Origin: Streptomyces sp. CB03234
GTDB lineage: Bacteria; Actinomycetota; Actinomycetes; Streptomycetales; Streptomycetaceae
Direction of reading: 5' to 3'
Length of the DNA: 64,000 bases
Assembly: GCF_001905885.1 (NCBI RefSeq)
Contig: NZ_LIYH01000005.1
Span: 824,398 to 888,397, forward strand
Shown here one piece after another: positions 18,697 through 27,994 of this stretch. Below the pieces are notes generated by a model, which saw nothing but the letters and a program-made list of their open reading frames with translations, made no database searches and was not told where the DNA came from. Position 1 is the stretch's first letter. The number at the start of each line of letters is the position of its first letter. The translations under genes and the position numbers were made by a program.

Positions 18697-20379
18697 TCAG
18701 AAGCCCCTCGTGCGCTTCGCCGCGCGGCGCAGCGCGGCCGAGCCGGGGGCGCGGATGAACAGGCGGGCCATCTCGCCGCCCAGGTTCACCCCGATCGCGA
18801 TGGCCAGCGCCAGCGCCGCCGCCCGCGCCAGCGACGTGAAGCCGGCGTCCATGTTGTTCTGGGCGATGTTCAGCACCCCGAGGTACGTCGCACTACCGGG
18901 CAGCAGCGGCCCGATCGCCGCCGTCACGTACGGCAGTGACGACGTGTGCTCGTACCGGGCCATCAACTGGCCGAACAGGCCCACCAGCCCCGCCGCGACC
19001 GCCGTCGCCATCACGGTCGAACCGCCCGCCGTCACCGCTATCGACGCGTAGATCACCCAGGCCGCCCCGCCGTTCAGCGCCACGAACAGCACCGTGGAAC
19101 GTTCCTGCTGCAGCAGGACCGCGAAGGTCACGGACAGCAGCACGGCGGCCAGGATCTGGAGCACCGGCCGTTCGACCGCGCTCAGCACGCCCTCCGGGTT
19201 GAGCTTGGCGCCGAGCTGGACGCCCCCGTACAGCACCGACAGCACACCCACCACGATGGCGACGAAGAAGTACGCCACTTCCAGCAGCCGCGCCGACGCG
19301 GTGATGTAGAAGCCGGTCAGGCCGTCCTGTACGGCGGCGACCAGCGCCCGCCCAGGGATCAGCGCGAACAGCCCACCGGTGATCACCGCGTTCGGCTGGA
19401 GCCCGGCGTGCAACAGGCTGACCAGCACCCCTATCCCGGCGGGCGGCACCGCCGCCACGGCGAACTGGTAGAACTCCGGCAGCCCGCGCCCCGCGCAGAA
19501 CCACGCCAGCCGGTCGCCCAGCATCGCGCCCGCCGCCGCCACCAGGAACACGGCCATGTCGCCGCCCAGCAGCATCGACGCCGCGCCCGCGAGCCCGCCC
19601 GCCGCCACGGTGAGGACCCAGCCGGGGTACGGGTGCCGGTTGCGCCGGATCTCCGCGAGGCGCCGGTACGCCTCCTCCAGCGAAACCTCGTAGTCGTCGG
19701 AGTTGATGTCGGCGACCAGCGCGTAGACGGCGGACAGCCGGGTGTAGTCGGTGCCGCGCCGCCGCACGGTCCGGCTCACCGTCACCGGGTCGTCCACCAG
19801 CGACGGCTGGTAGGTGACGCCCAGCAGCGTGAACGTCACGGTCGGCTCGCAGCGGTCGAGCCCGTACGAGCGGCAGATCGCGAACATCGCCGCCTCGACG
19901 TCCTCCGCGCCCTCGCCGCCCGCCAGCAGCAGCTCGCCGATACGCAAGGTCAGGTCGAGGACGCGCGGCACGGCGGGGGCGGACTCGCCGTGCCTCTGCA
20001 CCGGCTCCGGCACCGGCCGCTCGCTCACCGGCATCCGCAGCATGGTGCGCATCCGGTCCTGCCATGGCGCGTCCTTGGACAGCCTTATCGCCGGGAACCC
20101 GTGGGCGGGCGTGAACGCCGGAGGGGACTCCTTCGCGGAGTACGTCGAGGGCGGGGCGAACGCCGACCCCTCCGGCTCGGCGGGCGTCTCGGGCGTCAGC
20201 CCTTGGGGGAGGGCGAACTCCGACGTCGTCTGCTGGTCCTCCTCGGTGCCAGAGGGCTGCTCCACGCCCGGCGGCGGCGTGAAGGCGCTGTGTGCCTCAT
20301 CGGACTGAGGCTTACGGTCCTCAGGACCTCCCGTAGGACCGTCCGTCTCCGGCGCCACTGTGCTCGTCCTCACTCCCAT
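18697..20379 (-). CDS. ThrE-type threonine/serine exporter family membrane protein
   Basis: This encodes 560 residues from the ATG at 20379 (another ATG at 20388; the ribosome site is weak for both). About 130 hydrophilic Pro/Glu/Thr-rich residues come first. A cytosolic ThrE domain follows (VLDLTLRIGELLLAGGEGAEDVEAAM, the conserved G-x-x-x-E-D-V pattern), then about ten membrane helices covering the ThrE and ThrE_2 halves (ALIPGRALVAAVQDGLTGFY; PLLPGSATYLGVLNI). Corynebacterium ThrE exports threonine and serine with proton motive force; substrate identity here is by family only. It is downstream of ppa on the same strand, separated by a hairpin. Confidence 0.88.
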   Translation of the reverse strand: MGVRTSTVAPETDGPTGGPEDRKPQSDEAHSAFTPPPGVEQPSGTEEDQQTTSEFALPQGLTPETPAEPEGSAFAPPSTYSAKESPPAFTPAHGFPAIRLSKDAPWQDRMRTMLRMPVSERPVPEPVQRHGESAPAVPRVLDLTLRIGELLLAGGEGAEDVEAAMFAICRSYGLDRCEPTVTFTLLGVTYQPSLVDDPVTVSRTVRRRGTDYTRLSAVYALVADINSDDYEVSLEEAYRRLAEIRRNRHPYPGWVLTVAAGGLAGAASMLLGGDMAVFLVAAAGAMLGDRLAWFCAGRGLPEFYQFAVAAVPPAGIGVLVSLLHAGLQPNAVITGGLFALIPGRALVAAVQDGLTGFYITASARLLEVAYFFVAIVVGVLSVLYGGVQLGAKLNPEGVLSAVERPVLQILAAVLLSVTFAVLLQQERSTVLFVALNGGAAWVIYASIAVTAGGSTVMATAVAAGLVGLFGQLMARYEHTSSLPYVTAAIGPLLPGSATYLGVLNIAQNNMDAGFTSLARAAALALAIAIGVNLGGEMARLFIRAPGSAALRRAAKRTRGF

Positions 20380-20435
20380 CCGACCCATCCGACCCGCCTG
20401 CCCAGTATGGACATGGCCAAGGCTTCGGACACGAC

Positions 20436-20471
20436 GACGGGCGGCGCACCCATCGGGGTGCACCGCCCGTC
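20436..20471 (-). terminator. Terminator after ppa
   Basis: GACGGGCGGCGCACCC and GGGTGCACCGCCCGTC pair over 15 of 16 positions around the loop ATCG, 18 bp beyond the ppa stop on the minus strand. It separates ppa from the ThrE-like gene that follows. Confidence 0.75.
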
Positions 20472-20488
20472 ATACGGCGGAAAGGGGC

Positions 20489-20983
20489 TCAGTGAGCGCC
20501 GCCCTGCGCCTCCAGGCGCTTGATGGACGCCTCGATCTCGGCCTCCGCCTCGGCGCGGCCGACCCAGTCGGCGCCCTCGACCGACTTGCCGGGCTCCAGG
20601 TCCTTGTAGACCTCGAAGAAGTGCTGGATCTCCAGGCGGTCGAACTCCGAGACGTGGTGGATGTCGCGCAGGTGCTCCATGCGCGGGTCGGAGGCCGGCA
20701 CGCACAGCAGCTTGTCGTCGCCGCCCGCCTCGTCCGTCATCCGGAACATGCCGATGGCACGGCACTTGACCAGCACACCCGGGAAGGTCGGCTCGTCCAG
20801 GATGACCAGCGCGTCCAGCGGGTCACCGTCCTCGCCCAGGGTGCCCTCGACGAAGCCGTAGTCGGCCGGGTAGACGGTCGACGTGAAGAGGTGGCGGTCC
20901 AGTCGGATACGACCGGTCTCGTGGTCCACCTCGTACTTGTTCCGCGACCCCTTCGGGATCTCGATGGTGACGTCGAACTCCAC
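20489..20983 (-). CDS. ppa: Inorganic pyrophosphatase
   Basis: This encodes 164 residues from the GTG at 20983, 6-7 nt after GGAGGAG. Family I soluble pyrophosphatase features are all present: VTIEIPKGSRNKYEVD, YPADYGFVEGT, the signature DGDPLDALV (metal-binding aspartates) and the later VSEFDRLEIQHFFEVYKDLEPGK. The enzyme hydrolyses pyrophosphate with magnesium and drives DNA, RNA and protein synthesis forward. The size (about 165) is typical of actinobacteria. It is divergent from the carboxypeptidase gene at 21141, with 157 bp between starts. Confidence 0.97.
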   Translation of the reverse strand: MEFDVTIEIPKGSRNKYEVDHETGRIRLDRHLFTSTVYPADYGFVEGTLGEDGDPLDALVILDEPTFPGVLVKCRAIGMFRMTDEAGGDDKLLCVPASDPRMEHLRDIHHVSEFDRLEIQHFFEVYKDLEPGKSVEGADWVGRAEAEAEIEASIKRLEAQGGAH

Positions 20984-21140
20984 GGGTGGCTCCTCCAAGA
21001 TCAACACAAAATGTCGGGTGATACTGCGCCCCCAGCAGGACCGGACCACCGTGCTCACCGGGGGTGCCGTGCTCGCGGCACAGCTCAGTGGTTAAGTGTC
21101 CCTCACGCAACTGTGTGCTCGCGAAAGGGGCTGGTCAGCC

Positions 21141-22580
21141 GTGCTGGAGCCGAAGATGCTGCAGCTCACCGCAGGCTCCGCCGTGCTCGGCCTCGTCCTG
21201 GCCTCCGGGGTGGTGACCCTGGCCGGGCCCTGGGACTCGGGTCAGCGTACGGCCGAGCGGGCCCGGGCCGCCGCCCTGGCCGGCACAGGTGGCGCACATC
21301 ACGACGCGGCCGGCCCGGAGCGCCCCGACCCGGAACCGCCGGCCCCGGCGCCCAGCGCCCCCGGCGTACTCACCGCCCTCACCGCCGCCCGCACGGAAGC
21401 CGCCCCAGAGCAGCCCAAGCCCGCCGCCCAGCCTCCGGCCGCCCTCGCGGCCACCCTGGACCCGCTTTTCGCCGACCCCGGGCTCGGCCCGCTGCGCACG
21501 GCGTCCGTCGTCGACGTACCGACCGGCAAGCAGCTGTACGGGAAGGGGGCCGGCGTCCCGATGACACCCGCCTCCACCATCAAGATCGCCACCGCGGCCG
21601 CCGCCCTCACCGCCCTCGGGCCCGACCACCGCATCCCCACCACGGTCGTCGCCACCCCGGACGCCCGCCGGGTCACGCTCGTCGGCGGCGGCGACCCCAC
21701 CCTCGACGCCGGCCGGCTGCGCGCCCTGGCCGCCGACACCGCCCGCGCCCTGCGCGCCCGCGGCGTCACCGCCGTCACCCTGGCCTACGACACGTCCCGC
21801 TACACCGGCCCCGAACGTCACCCGATCGGTGTCAACGACAACATCGCCCCCGTCACGGCCCTGATGACCAACGAGGGCCGGCTCGGCACCAAGGCCAACG
21901 GTCCCGCCCCACGCTCCACCGACCCCGCCGGCGACACCGCCCGAGCCTTCGCCGCCCTGCTCGCCGAACACGGCATCGCCACCGGAAAACCCCCGGCACG
22001 CGCGCGTGCGCCCAAGAAAGCCACCCCCCTCGCCAAGACCTGGTCCGAGCCCCTGTCCGCCCTCGTCGAGCGCGCCCTGGTCCACAGCGACAACGACCTC
22101 GCCGAGGCCCTCGCCCGCCAGACCGCGATCGCCACCGGCCGCCCCGCCAGCTTCGGCGGCGCCGGCCGGGCCGTCACCGACCAGCTGCGCGCGCTCGGCG
22201 TACCGCTCGCCGGAGCGAGGTTCGCCGACGGCAGCGGCCTGGACCGCCGCGACCGGGCCTCCGCCGCACTCCTGACCGCGCTCCTCGTCCGCGCGGCCGA
22301 CCCGGCCCGCCCCGAACTGCGCCCCGTCCTCACCGGCCTGCCCGTCGGCGGCTTCAGCGGCACCCTGCAGGACCGTTACGCCGACGGCTCCCCCGGCGCG
22401 GCGGGCGCGGGCCTGGTCCGGGCCAAGACCGGCACCCTCACTGGCGTCAACACCCTGGCCGGCACGGTGGTGACCGCGGACGGACGACTGCTGGCCTTCG
22501 CGTTCCTGGCCGGGCGGACCACGTCCCCGTACACCGCCCAGCCCGCCCTGGACGGCCTCGCCGCCGCGCTGGCCCGCTGA
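21141..22580 (+). CDS. D-alanyl-D-alanine carboxypeptidase/endopeptidase (PBP4 family, S13)
   Basis: This encodes 479 residues from the GTG at 21141; an upstream GTG at 21096 has no ribosome site. An N-terminal hydrophobic segment (LTAGSAVLGLVLASGVVTLAG) acts as anchor or signal, followed by a Pro/Ala-rich linker. The penicilloyl-serine-transferase motifs are S145-TIK (PASTIKIATA), SDN (VHSDNDLAEALAR) and KTG (VRAKTGTLTG). PBP4-family enzymes trim peptidoglycan stem peptides outside the membrane. A second S13 member is at 59193-60764, so this genome segment has two. It is divergent from ppa. Confidence 0.9.
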   Translation: MLEPKMLQLTAGSAVLGLVLASGVVTLAGPWDSGQRTAERARAAALAGTGGAHHDAAGPERPDPEPPAPAPSAPGVLTALTAARTEAAPEQPKPAAQPPAALAATLDPLFADPGLGPLRTASVVDVPTGKQLYGKGAGVPMTPASTIKIATAAAALTALGPDHRIPTTVVATPDARRVTLVGGGDPTLDAGRLRALAADTARALRARGVTAVTLAYDTSRYTGPERHPIGVNDNIAPVTALMTNEGRLGTKANGPAPRSTDPAGDTARAFAALLAEHGIATGKPPARARAPKKATPLAKTWSEPLSALVERALVHSDNDLAEALARQTAIATGRPASFGGAGRAVTDQLRALGVPLAGARFADGSGLDRRDRASAALLTALLVRAADPARPELRPVLTGLPVGGFSGTLQDRYADGSPGAAGAGLVRAKTGTLTGVNTLAGTVVTADGRLLAFAFLAGRTTSPYTAQPALDGLAAALAR

Positions 22581-22635
22581 TCCGGACGGCGCCGCACCCT
22601 GACCCGATCCGGCGCCGAGCACGTACGGTTGACGC

Positions 22636-23763
22636 ATGACGAGCATCGGTGGTGCCGAGATGGTCGACTGGAACCTCGCGGTCGCGACCGCGACCCGACT
22701 GGTACGCCCCGGGCCCGAGGTGAGCCGCGAGGAGGCCCGCGCGGTGGTCGCCGAGCTGCGGCGGCACGCCAAGGCGTCCGAGGAGCACGTCCGGGCGTTC
22801 ACCCGGATGATCCCCGAGGGGCACGAACCGGAGGACACCCCCGTCCTGGTCGTCGACCGGGCCGGCTGGATCAGGGCGAACGTCGCCGGTTTCCGCGAAC
22901 TGCTCAAGCCGCTGCTGGAGAAGATGCAGGAGCGCCGCTCCGGCAGCCCCGGCGGCGCCGTGCTCGGCGCGGTCGGCGGCAAGGTGACCGGCGTCGAGCT
23001 GGGCATGCTGCTGTCGTTCCTGGCCTCCAGGGTGCTCGGGCAGTACGAGACGTTCGCCCCCGCCACCCGCGAGCTCCCGGCCGGGGAGAACGGCGGCGGC
23101 AGGCTCCTGCTCGTCGCGCCCAACATCGTCCACGTGGAGCGGGAGCTGGACGTCGCCCCGCACGACTTCCGGCTCTGGGTGAGCCTCCACGAGGAGACGC
23201 ACCGCACCCAGTTCACGGCCGTGCCCTGGCTGCGCGACCACCTCCAGGGCGAGATCCAGTCATTCCTCGGCGCCACCGACATGGACCCGATGACCGTCCT
23301 GGAACGGCTGCGCGAGGCCGCCCAGGCCCTGACCGGCGCCCGCCCCGAGGGCGAGGAGGACGAGGGCGGCCGCTCGCTGGTCGAACTGGTCCAGACACCC
23401 GAGCAGCGGGAGATCCTCGGCCGCCTCACCGCCGTGATGTCACTGCTCGAAGGGCACGCGGATTACGTGATGGACGGCGTCGGCCCGCAGGTCGTGCCGT
23501 CGGTGGCGGAGATCCGCGAGAAGTTCCAGCAGCGCAGGGCGAAGGGCGCCTCCCGCCTGGACCAGGCACTGCGCAAGCTCCTGGGCCTGGACGCCAAGCT
23601 GCGCCAGTACCGGGACGGCGAGCGGTTCGTGCGCGCGGTCGTCGAGGAGGTCGGCATGGCCGGCTTCAACCGGGTGTGGACCTCTCCGAACACCCTCCCC
23701 ACCAAGGCGGAGATCGCCAAACCGGCGGACTGGGTCGCGCGGGTGCACCGTAAAGCAGAATGA
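22636..23763 (+). CDS. Zinc-dependent metalloprotease-like protein (DUF2342/zincin_2)
   Basis: This 375-residue protein has the zincin motif HEETH in WVSLHEETHRTQF, where the two His and a downstream Glu (EGHADYVMDGVG) would bind zinc. The N-terminal MVDWNLAVATATRLVRPGPEVSR pattern is typical of this actinobacterial family, often described as F420-biosynthesis-associated from gene profiles. There is no signal peptide, so it is cytosolic. No substrate is known. Its place upstream of tilS-hpt-ftsH is conserved in my recollection of actinobacterial genomes. The start ATG 22636 lies 55 bp after the carboxypeptidase stop. Confidence 0.87.
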   Translation: MTSIGGAEMVDWNLAVATATRLVRPGPEVSREEARAVVAELRRHAKASEEHVRAFTRMIPEGHEPEDTPVLVVDRAGWIRANVAGFRELLKPLLEKMQERRSGSPGGAVLGAVGGKVTGVELGMLLSFLASRVLGQYETFAPATRELPAGENGGGRLLLVAPNIVHVERELDVAPHDFRLWVSLHEETHRTQFTAVPWLRDHLQGEIQSFLGATDMDPMTVLERLREAAQALTGARPEGEEDEGGRSLVELVQTPEQREILGRLTAVMSLLEGHADYVMDGVGPQVVPSVAEIREKFQQRRAKGASRLDQALRKLLGLDAKLRQYRDGERFVRAVVEEVGMAGFNRVWTSPNTLPTKAEIAKPADWVARVHRKAE

Positions 23764-23963
23764 GGAGTCCAAACCGGCCGACGGCAGGAGAACGCCCCTC
23801 CAATCACCCATCCGAGGGACCGTGGGCAGTGGGTGGGCGTGCGATGCTCGGGTAACGGCCGAGTTCTGTCACCATCGACGCACTCTGAGTGACCGAACCC
23901 CCCGCTTCGGCCGTTAAGACTCCGACCGAGGCACCCCCCAACTTCACACGAAGGGCACCGGAC

Positions 23964-25076
23964 ATGGGTCCCCATCCTGCGGTCGCGGCGATACGCCTGG
24001 CGGTCCGCCGCGTACTCCACGACGTACTCACCGAGCACACCACCCCAGCGCTCCCCCCGGCCGCGCACGCCGCTCCCCAGCACCCCCCGGCCGCGCGCGC
24101 CACGACCGGGACAACCGAACACGCACCCACCGGCGAGCCCCCGCGGCCCCAGCAGGGCCCGCAGCCGCCGCTCGTCCTGGTGGCCTGCTCCGGCGGCGCC
24201 GACTCCATGGCGCTCGCCTCCGCCCTCGCCTTCGAAGCCCGCAAGCTCGACGTCCGCGCCGGCGGCATCACCGTCGACCACGGCCTCCAGCCCGGCTCGG
24301 ACCTCCGCGCCGCCGAGGTCGCGACCCGCCTCGTCGCGATGAACCTCGACCCCGTGGAGGCCATCTCCGTGACCGTCGGCCGGGACGGCGGCCCCGAAGC
24401 GGCCGCCCGCGACGCCCGGTACGCGGCGCTGGACGAGGCCGCCGAGCGTCTCGGCGCCGCCGCCGTGCTGCTCGGCCACACCCGCGACGACCAGGCCGAG
24501 ACGGTGCTCCTCGGCCTCGCCCGCGGCTCCGGCATCCGCTCCCTGTCCGGCATGGCCGCCGTCTCCGGCACCGCCGACCGCTACCGGCGCCCGTTCCTCC
24601 AGCTCGACCGGCAGACCGCCCGCAAGGCCTGCATGGTCCAGTCCCTGCCCGTCTGGGACGACCCGATGAACGCCGACCCCGCCTACACCCGGTCCCGGCT
24701 GCGCCACGAGGGCCTGCCCGCCCTGGAGAAGTCCCTCGGCAAGGGCGTCGTGGAGGCCCTCGCCCGGACGGCCCAGCTGTGCCGCGACGACGCCGACGCC
24801 CTGGACGCCTGGGCCGCCGACGTCGACCCGACCGTACGGGACGAGGCGGGCCTGCTGGAGTGCGCCAAGCTCTACGCCCTGCCGCCCGCCGTCCGCCGCC
24901 GCGTACTGCGCCGCGCGGCCATCGCCGAGGGAGCCCCCGCCGGCTCCCTGTTCGCCCGGCACGTCGAGGAACTGGACCGGCTGATCACCAGCTGGCGCGG
25001 TCAGGGAGCCATCAATCTGCCCGGCCGCGTCGTGGCACGCCGCCAGGGTGGCAGACTGGTCATTCGGCAAGGCTGA
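23964..25076 (+). CDS. tilS: tRNA(Ile)-lysidine synthetase
   Basis: This encodes 370 residues from the ATG at 23964 (AAGGG 9 nt upstream); an in-frame start at 23889 is less likely. After a 45-residue Pro/Ala/Thr-rich insert near the N-terminus comes the PP-loop ACSGGADSMALASAL, then the TilS features VDHGLQPGSD, LLGHTRDDQAETVLLGLARGSG and NADPAYTRSRLRHEGLPAL. It attaches lysine to C34 of the CAU-anticodon tRNA-Ile so that it reads AUA. The gene is essential in most bacteria. hpt begins 17 bp downstream and they probably form one operon. Confidence 0.95.
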   Translation: MGPHPAVAAIRLAVRRVLHDVLTEHTTPALPPAAHAAPQHPPAARATTGTTEHAPTGEPPRPQQGPQPPLVLVACSGGADSMALASALAFEARKLDVRAGGITVDHGLQPGSDLRAAEVATRLVAMNLDPVEAISVTVGRDGGPEAAARDARYAALDEAAERLGAAAVLLGHTRDDQAETVLLGLARGSGIRSLSGMAAVSGTADRYRRPFLQLDRQTARKACMVQSLPVWDDPMNADPAYTRSRLRHEGLPALEKSLGKGVVEALARTAQLCRDDADALDAWAADVDPTVRDEAGLLECAKLYALPPAVRRRVLRRAAIAEGAPAGSLFARHVEELDRLITSWRGQGAINLPGRVVARRQGGRLVIRQG

Positions 25077-25093
25077 CGCAGGCTGCAACGAAA

Positions 25094-25657
25094 GTGACCC
25101 GGGTGAACGAGAAAGACATGGGCACCGACCTCAAGTCGGTGCTCATCACCAAGGAAGAGATCGACGCGAAGCTGGCGGAGCTCGCCGCGAAGATCGACGC
25201 TGAGTACGCGGGCAAGGACCTCCTCATCGTGGGTGTCCTCAAGGGCGCCGTCATGGTGATGGCGGACCTGGCGCGTGCGCTGTCCACCCCCGTCACGATG
25301 GACTGGATGGCCGTCTCGTCGTACGGCGCGGGCACCCAGTCCTCCGGTGTCGTCCGGATCCTCAAGGACCTGGACACCGACATCAAGGGCAAGCACGTCC
25401 TGATCGTCGAGGACATCATCGACTCCGGCCTGACGCTGTCGTGGCTGCTGTCGAACCTCGGCTCGCGCGAGCCGGCCTCCCTGGAGGTCTGCACCCTGCT
25501 GCGCAAGCCGGAGGCGGCGAAGGTCGCGATCGACGTGAAGTGGATCGGCTTCGACATCCCCAACGAGTTCGTGGTCGGCTACGGCCTGGACTACGCGGAG
25601 AAGTACCGCAACCTGCCGTTCGTCGGCACGCTCGCGCCGCACGTCTACGGCGGCTGA
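25094..25657 (+). CDS. hpt: Hypoxanthine phosphoribosyltransferase
   Basis: This encodes 187 residues if begun at the GTG at 25094 (alternatives GTG 25103 and ATG 25118; the ribosome site is weak for all). The PRPP-binding loop is clear (VLIVEDIIDSGLTLSWLL), as are the flexible-loop region SSYGAGTQSSGVV and GVLKGAVMVMADLAR. The C-terminal WIGFDIPNEFVVGYGLDYAE... segment is diagnostic. It converts hypoxanthine and guanine plus PRPP to IMP and GMP in purine salvage. The tilS-hpt-ftsH order is widely conserved in bacteria. Confidence 0.96.
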   Translation: MTRVNEKDMGTDLKSVLITKEEIDAKLAELAAKIDAEYAGKDLLIVGVLKGAVMVMADLARALSTPVTMDWMAVSSYGAGTQSSGVVRILKDLDTDIKGKHVLIVEDIIDSGLTLSWLLSNLGSREPASLEVCTLLRKPEAAKVAIDVKWIGFDIPNEFVVGYGLDYAEKYRNLPFVGTLAPHVYGG

Positions 25658-25829
25658 ACGACCCCGGGCACCCGCCGGGCCCCCGGGGAACCCTGACCGC
25701 CCTCCCGCCGTTGGAGCATGGGAAGGCGGTCGCGGGTGACAATGCTGGGGTACCGTCCGAAGAACAGTCTTTTCTCATAGCAGCATTTACCTACGGGCAG
25801 GAGGGACGGGGCGTCATCGCTCCGTATGG

Positions 25830-27869
25830 ATGGACGTGAAGCGATACTTCCGTGGGCCGGTCATGTGGATCGTGCTGGCCGTCCTCGCCGTGGTCGTGTT
25901 GATGCAGGTCGTCGGCTCGTCCGGTGGCTACAAGACGGTGGACACCGGCGAGGTCGTCCAGGCGATCGACAAGAACCAGGTCGACCAGGTCAAGCTGACC
26001 ACCGGCGACGAACAGATGATCAAGGTCGATCTCAAGGACGGCCAGAAGGTCAAGGGCAGCGACAAGATCCAGGCGAGCTACATCGGCACGCAGGGCTCCG
26101 ACCTCGCCGCCACGCTGCAGAAGAAGTACGAAGCCGGCGACATCGACAAGGGCTACACCGTCTCGCCGACCAAGCAGAGCGCCATCGTCTCGGTGCTGCT
26201 CTCGCTGCTCCCCTTCGTGCTGATCGTCGTGGTCTTCCTGTTCCTGATGAATCAGATGCAGGGCGGCGGCTCCCGGGTGATGAACTTCGGGAAGTCCAAG
26301 GCCAAGCTGATCACCAAGGACACCCCGAAGACGACCTTCGCCGATGTGGCGGGGTCGGACGAGGCCGTCGAGGAGCTCCAGGAGATCAAGGAGTTCCTCC
26401 AGGAGCCGGCGAAGTTCCAGGCCGTCGGGGCCAAGATCCCCAAGGGCGTGCTGCTGTACGGCCCGCCCGGCACCGGCAAGACGCTGCTCGCGCGCGCCGT
26501 CGCCGGCGAGGCGGGCGTGCCGTTCTACTCGATCTCCGGTTCCGACTTCGTCGAGATGTTCGTCGGTGTCGGTGCCTCCCGTGTCCGTGACCTCTTCGAG
26601 CAGGCCAAGGCGAACGCCCCGGCGATCGTCTTCGTCGACGAGATCGACGCCGTCGGCCGGCACCGCGGCGCGGGTCTCGGCGGTGGCCACGACGAGCGCG
26701 AGCAGACCCTCAACCAGCTGCTCGTCGAGATGGACGGCTTCGACGTCAAGGGCGGCGTCATCCTGATCGCCGCCACCAACCGGCCGGACATCCTCGACCC
26801 GGCGCTGCTGCGCCCGGGCCGCTTCGACCGGCAGATCGCCGTCGACCGCCCGGACATGCAGGGCCGTCTGGAGATCCTCAAGGTCCACCAGAAGGGCAAG
26901 CCGGTCGCCCCGGACGTCGACCTGTCCGCCGTGGCGCGTCGTACGCCGGGCTTCACCGGCGCCGACCTGTCGAACGTGCTGAACGAAGCCGCGCTGCTCA
27001 CCGCGCGCAGCGACAAGAAGCTGATCGACAACCACTCCCTGGACGAGGCGATCGACCGGGTGGTCGCGGGCCCGCAGAAGCGGACCCGGATCATGTCGGA
27101 CAAGGAGAAGAAGATCACCGCGTACCACGAGGGCGGTCACGCCCTGGTCGCGGCGGCGTCCCCGAACTCCGACCCGGTCCACAAGATCACCATCCTGTCC
27201 CGTGGCCGTGCCCTGGGCTACACCATGGTCCTGCCCGACGAGGACAAGTACTCCACCACGCGCAACGAGATGCTCGACCAGCTGGCCTACATGCTGGGCG
27301 GACGCGCGGCCGAGGAGCTTGTCTTCCACGACCCGACCACGGGTGCGGCCAACGACATCGAGAAGGCGACCGCGACCGCGCGGGCCATGGTCACGCAGTA
27401 CGGCATGACCGAGCGGCTCGGCGCGATCAAGTTCGGCGGCGACAACACCGAGCCCTTCCTGGGCCGGGAGATGGCGCACCAGCGCGACTACTCGGAAGAG
27501 GTCGCCGCGCTCGTCGACGAAGAGGTCAAGAAGCTCATCGAGACCGCGCACAACGAGGCCTGGGAGATCCTCGTCGAGAACCGTGACGTCCTCGACAACC
27601 TGGTCCTGAGGCTGCTGGAGAAGGAGACGCTCAACAAGGAGGAGATCGCCGAGATCTTCGCCCCGATCGTCAAGCGCCCGGCCCGCCCGGCGTGGACCGG
27701 CTCCTCGCGGCGTACGCCGTCGACGCGGCCGCCGGTGCTCTCCCCGAAGGAGCTGGCGCTGACCAACGGCGCGGCGGGCGCCAATGGCGCCACGCCGACC
27801 GACGTCACCAAGACCAACCCGGCCGCCCCGGCGGCCGAGGCGGTCCCGGAGGAGCGTCCGGAGAGCTGA
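25830..27869 (+). CDS. ftsH: ATP-dependent zinc metalloprotease FtsH
   Basis: This encodes 679 residues. Two membrane segments (about residues 10-30 and 115-140) flank a ~80-residue extracytoplasmic domain. The AAA+ module has Walker A GPPGTGKT (Lys217), Walker B FVDEIDAVGR, SRH ATNRPDILDPALLRPGRFDR and the pore motif FVEMFVGVGA. The peptidase site is HEGGH (His433). A variable C-terminal tail of ~70 residues ends in Ala/Pro/Glu. It degrades misfolded membrane proteins and short-lived regulators. No ribosome site directly precedes the ATG (GGAGGG lies ~25 nt away). It begins 172 bp after hpt. Confidence 0.97.
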   Translation: MDVKRYFRGPVMWIVLAVLAVVVLMQVVGSSGGYKTVDTGEVVQAIDKNQVDQVKLTTGDEQMIKVDLKDGQKVKGSDKIQASYIGTQGSDLAATLQKKYEAGDIDKGYTVSPTKQSAIVSVLLSLLPFVLIVVVFLFLMNQMQGGGSRVMNFGKSKAKLITKDTPKTTFADVAGSDEAVEELQEIKEFLQEPAKFQAVGAKIPKGVLLYGPPGTGKTLLARAVAGEAGVPFYSISGSDFVEMFVGVGASRVRDLFEQAKANAPAIVFVDEIDAVGRHRGAGLGGGHDEREQTLNQLLVEMDGFDVKGGVILIAATNRPDILDPALLRPGRFDRQIAVDRPDMQGRLEILKVHQKGKPVAPDVDLSAVARRTPGFTGADLSNVLNEAALLTARSDKKLIDNHSLDEAIDRVVAGPQKRTRIMSDKEKKITAYHEGGHALVAAASPNSDPVHKITILSRGRALGYTMVLPDEDKYSTTRNEMLDQLAYMLGGRAAEELVFHDPTTGAANDIEKATATARAMVTQYGMTERLGAIKFGGDNTEPFLGREMAHQRDYSEEVAALVDEEVKKLIETAHNEAWEILVENRDVLDNLVLRLLEKETLNKEEIAEIFAPIVKRPARPAWTGSSRRTPSTRPPVLSPKELALTNGAAGANGATPTDVTKTNPAAPAAEAVPEERPES

Positions 27870-27898
27870 TCGACCCGGTTGGCCCTCCGCCCCGGAAT

Positions 27899-27942
27899 GA
27901 AAGCCGCGCCCCCCAGGTTCTAGCCTGGGGGGCGCGGCTTTC
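27899..27942 (+). terminator. Strong hairpin between ftsH and folE
   Basis: A 17-bp perfect stem (AAGCCGCGCCCCCCAGG at 27901-27917 with its complement at 27924-27940) extends by two more pairs at the base and encloses the 6-nt loop TTCTAG. It starts 30 bp after the ftsH stop. It should end ftsH transcription and separate it from folE. Confidence 0.85.
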
Positions 27943-27994
27943 GCGTGCGCGGTTGGGCGCGTACTCAGGTCAGGAAACACGGAACGAGGCACAC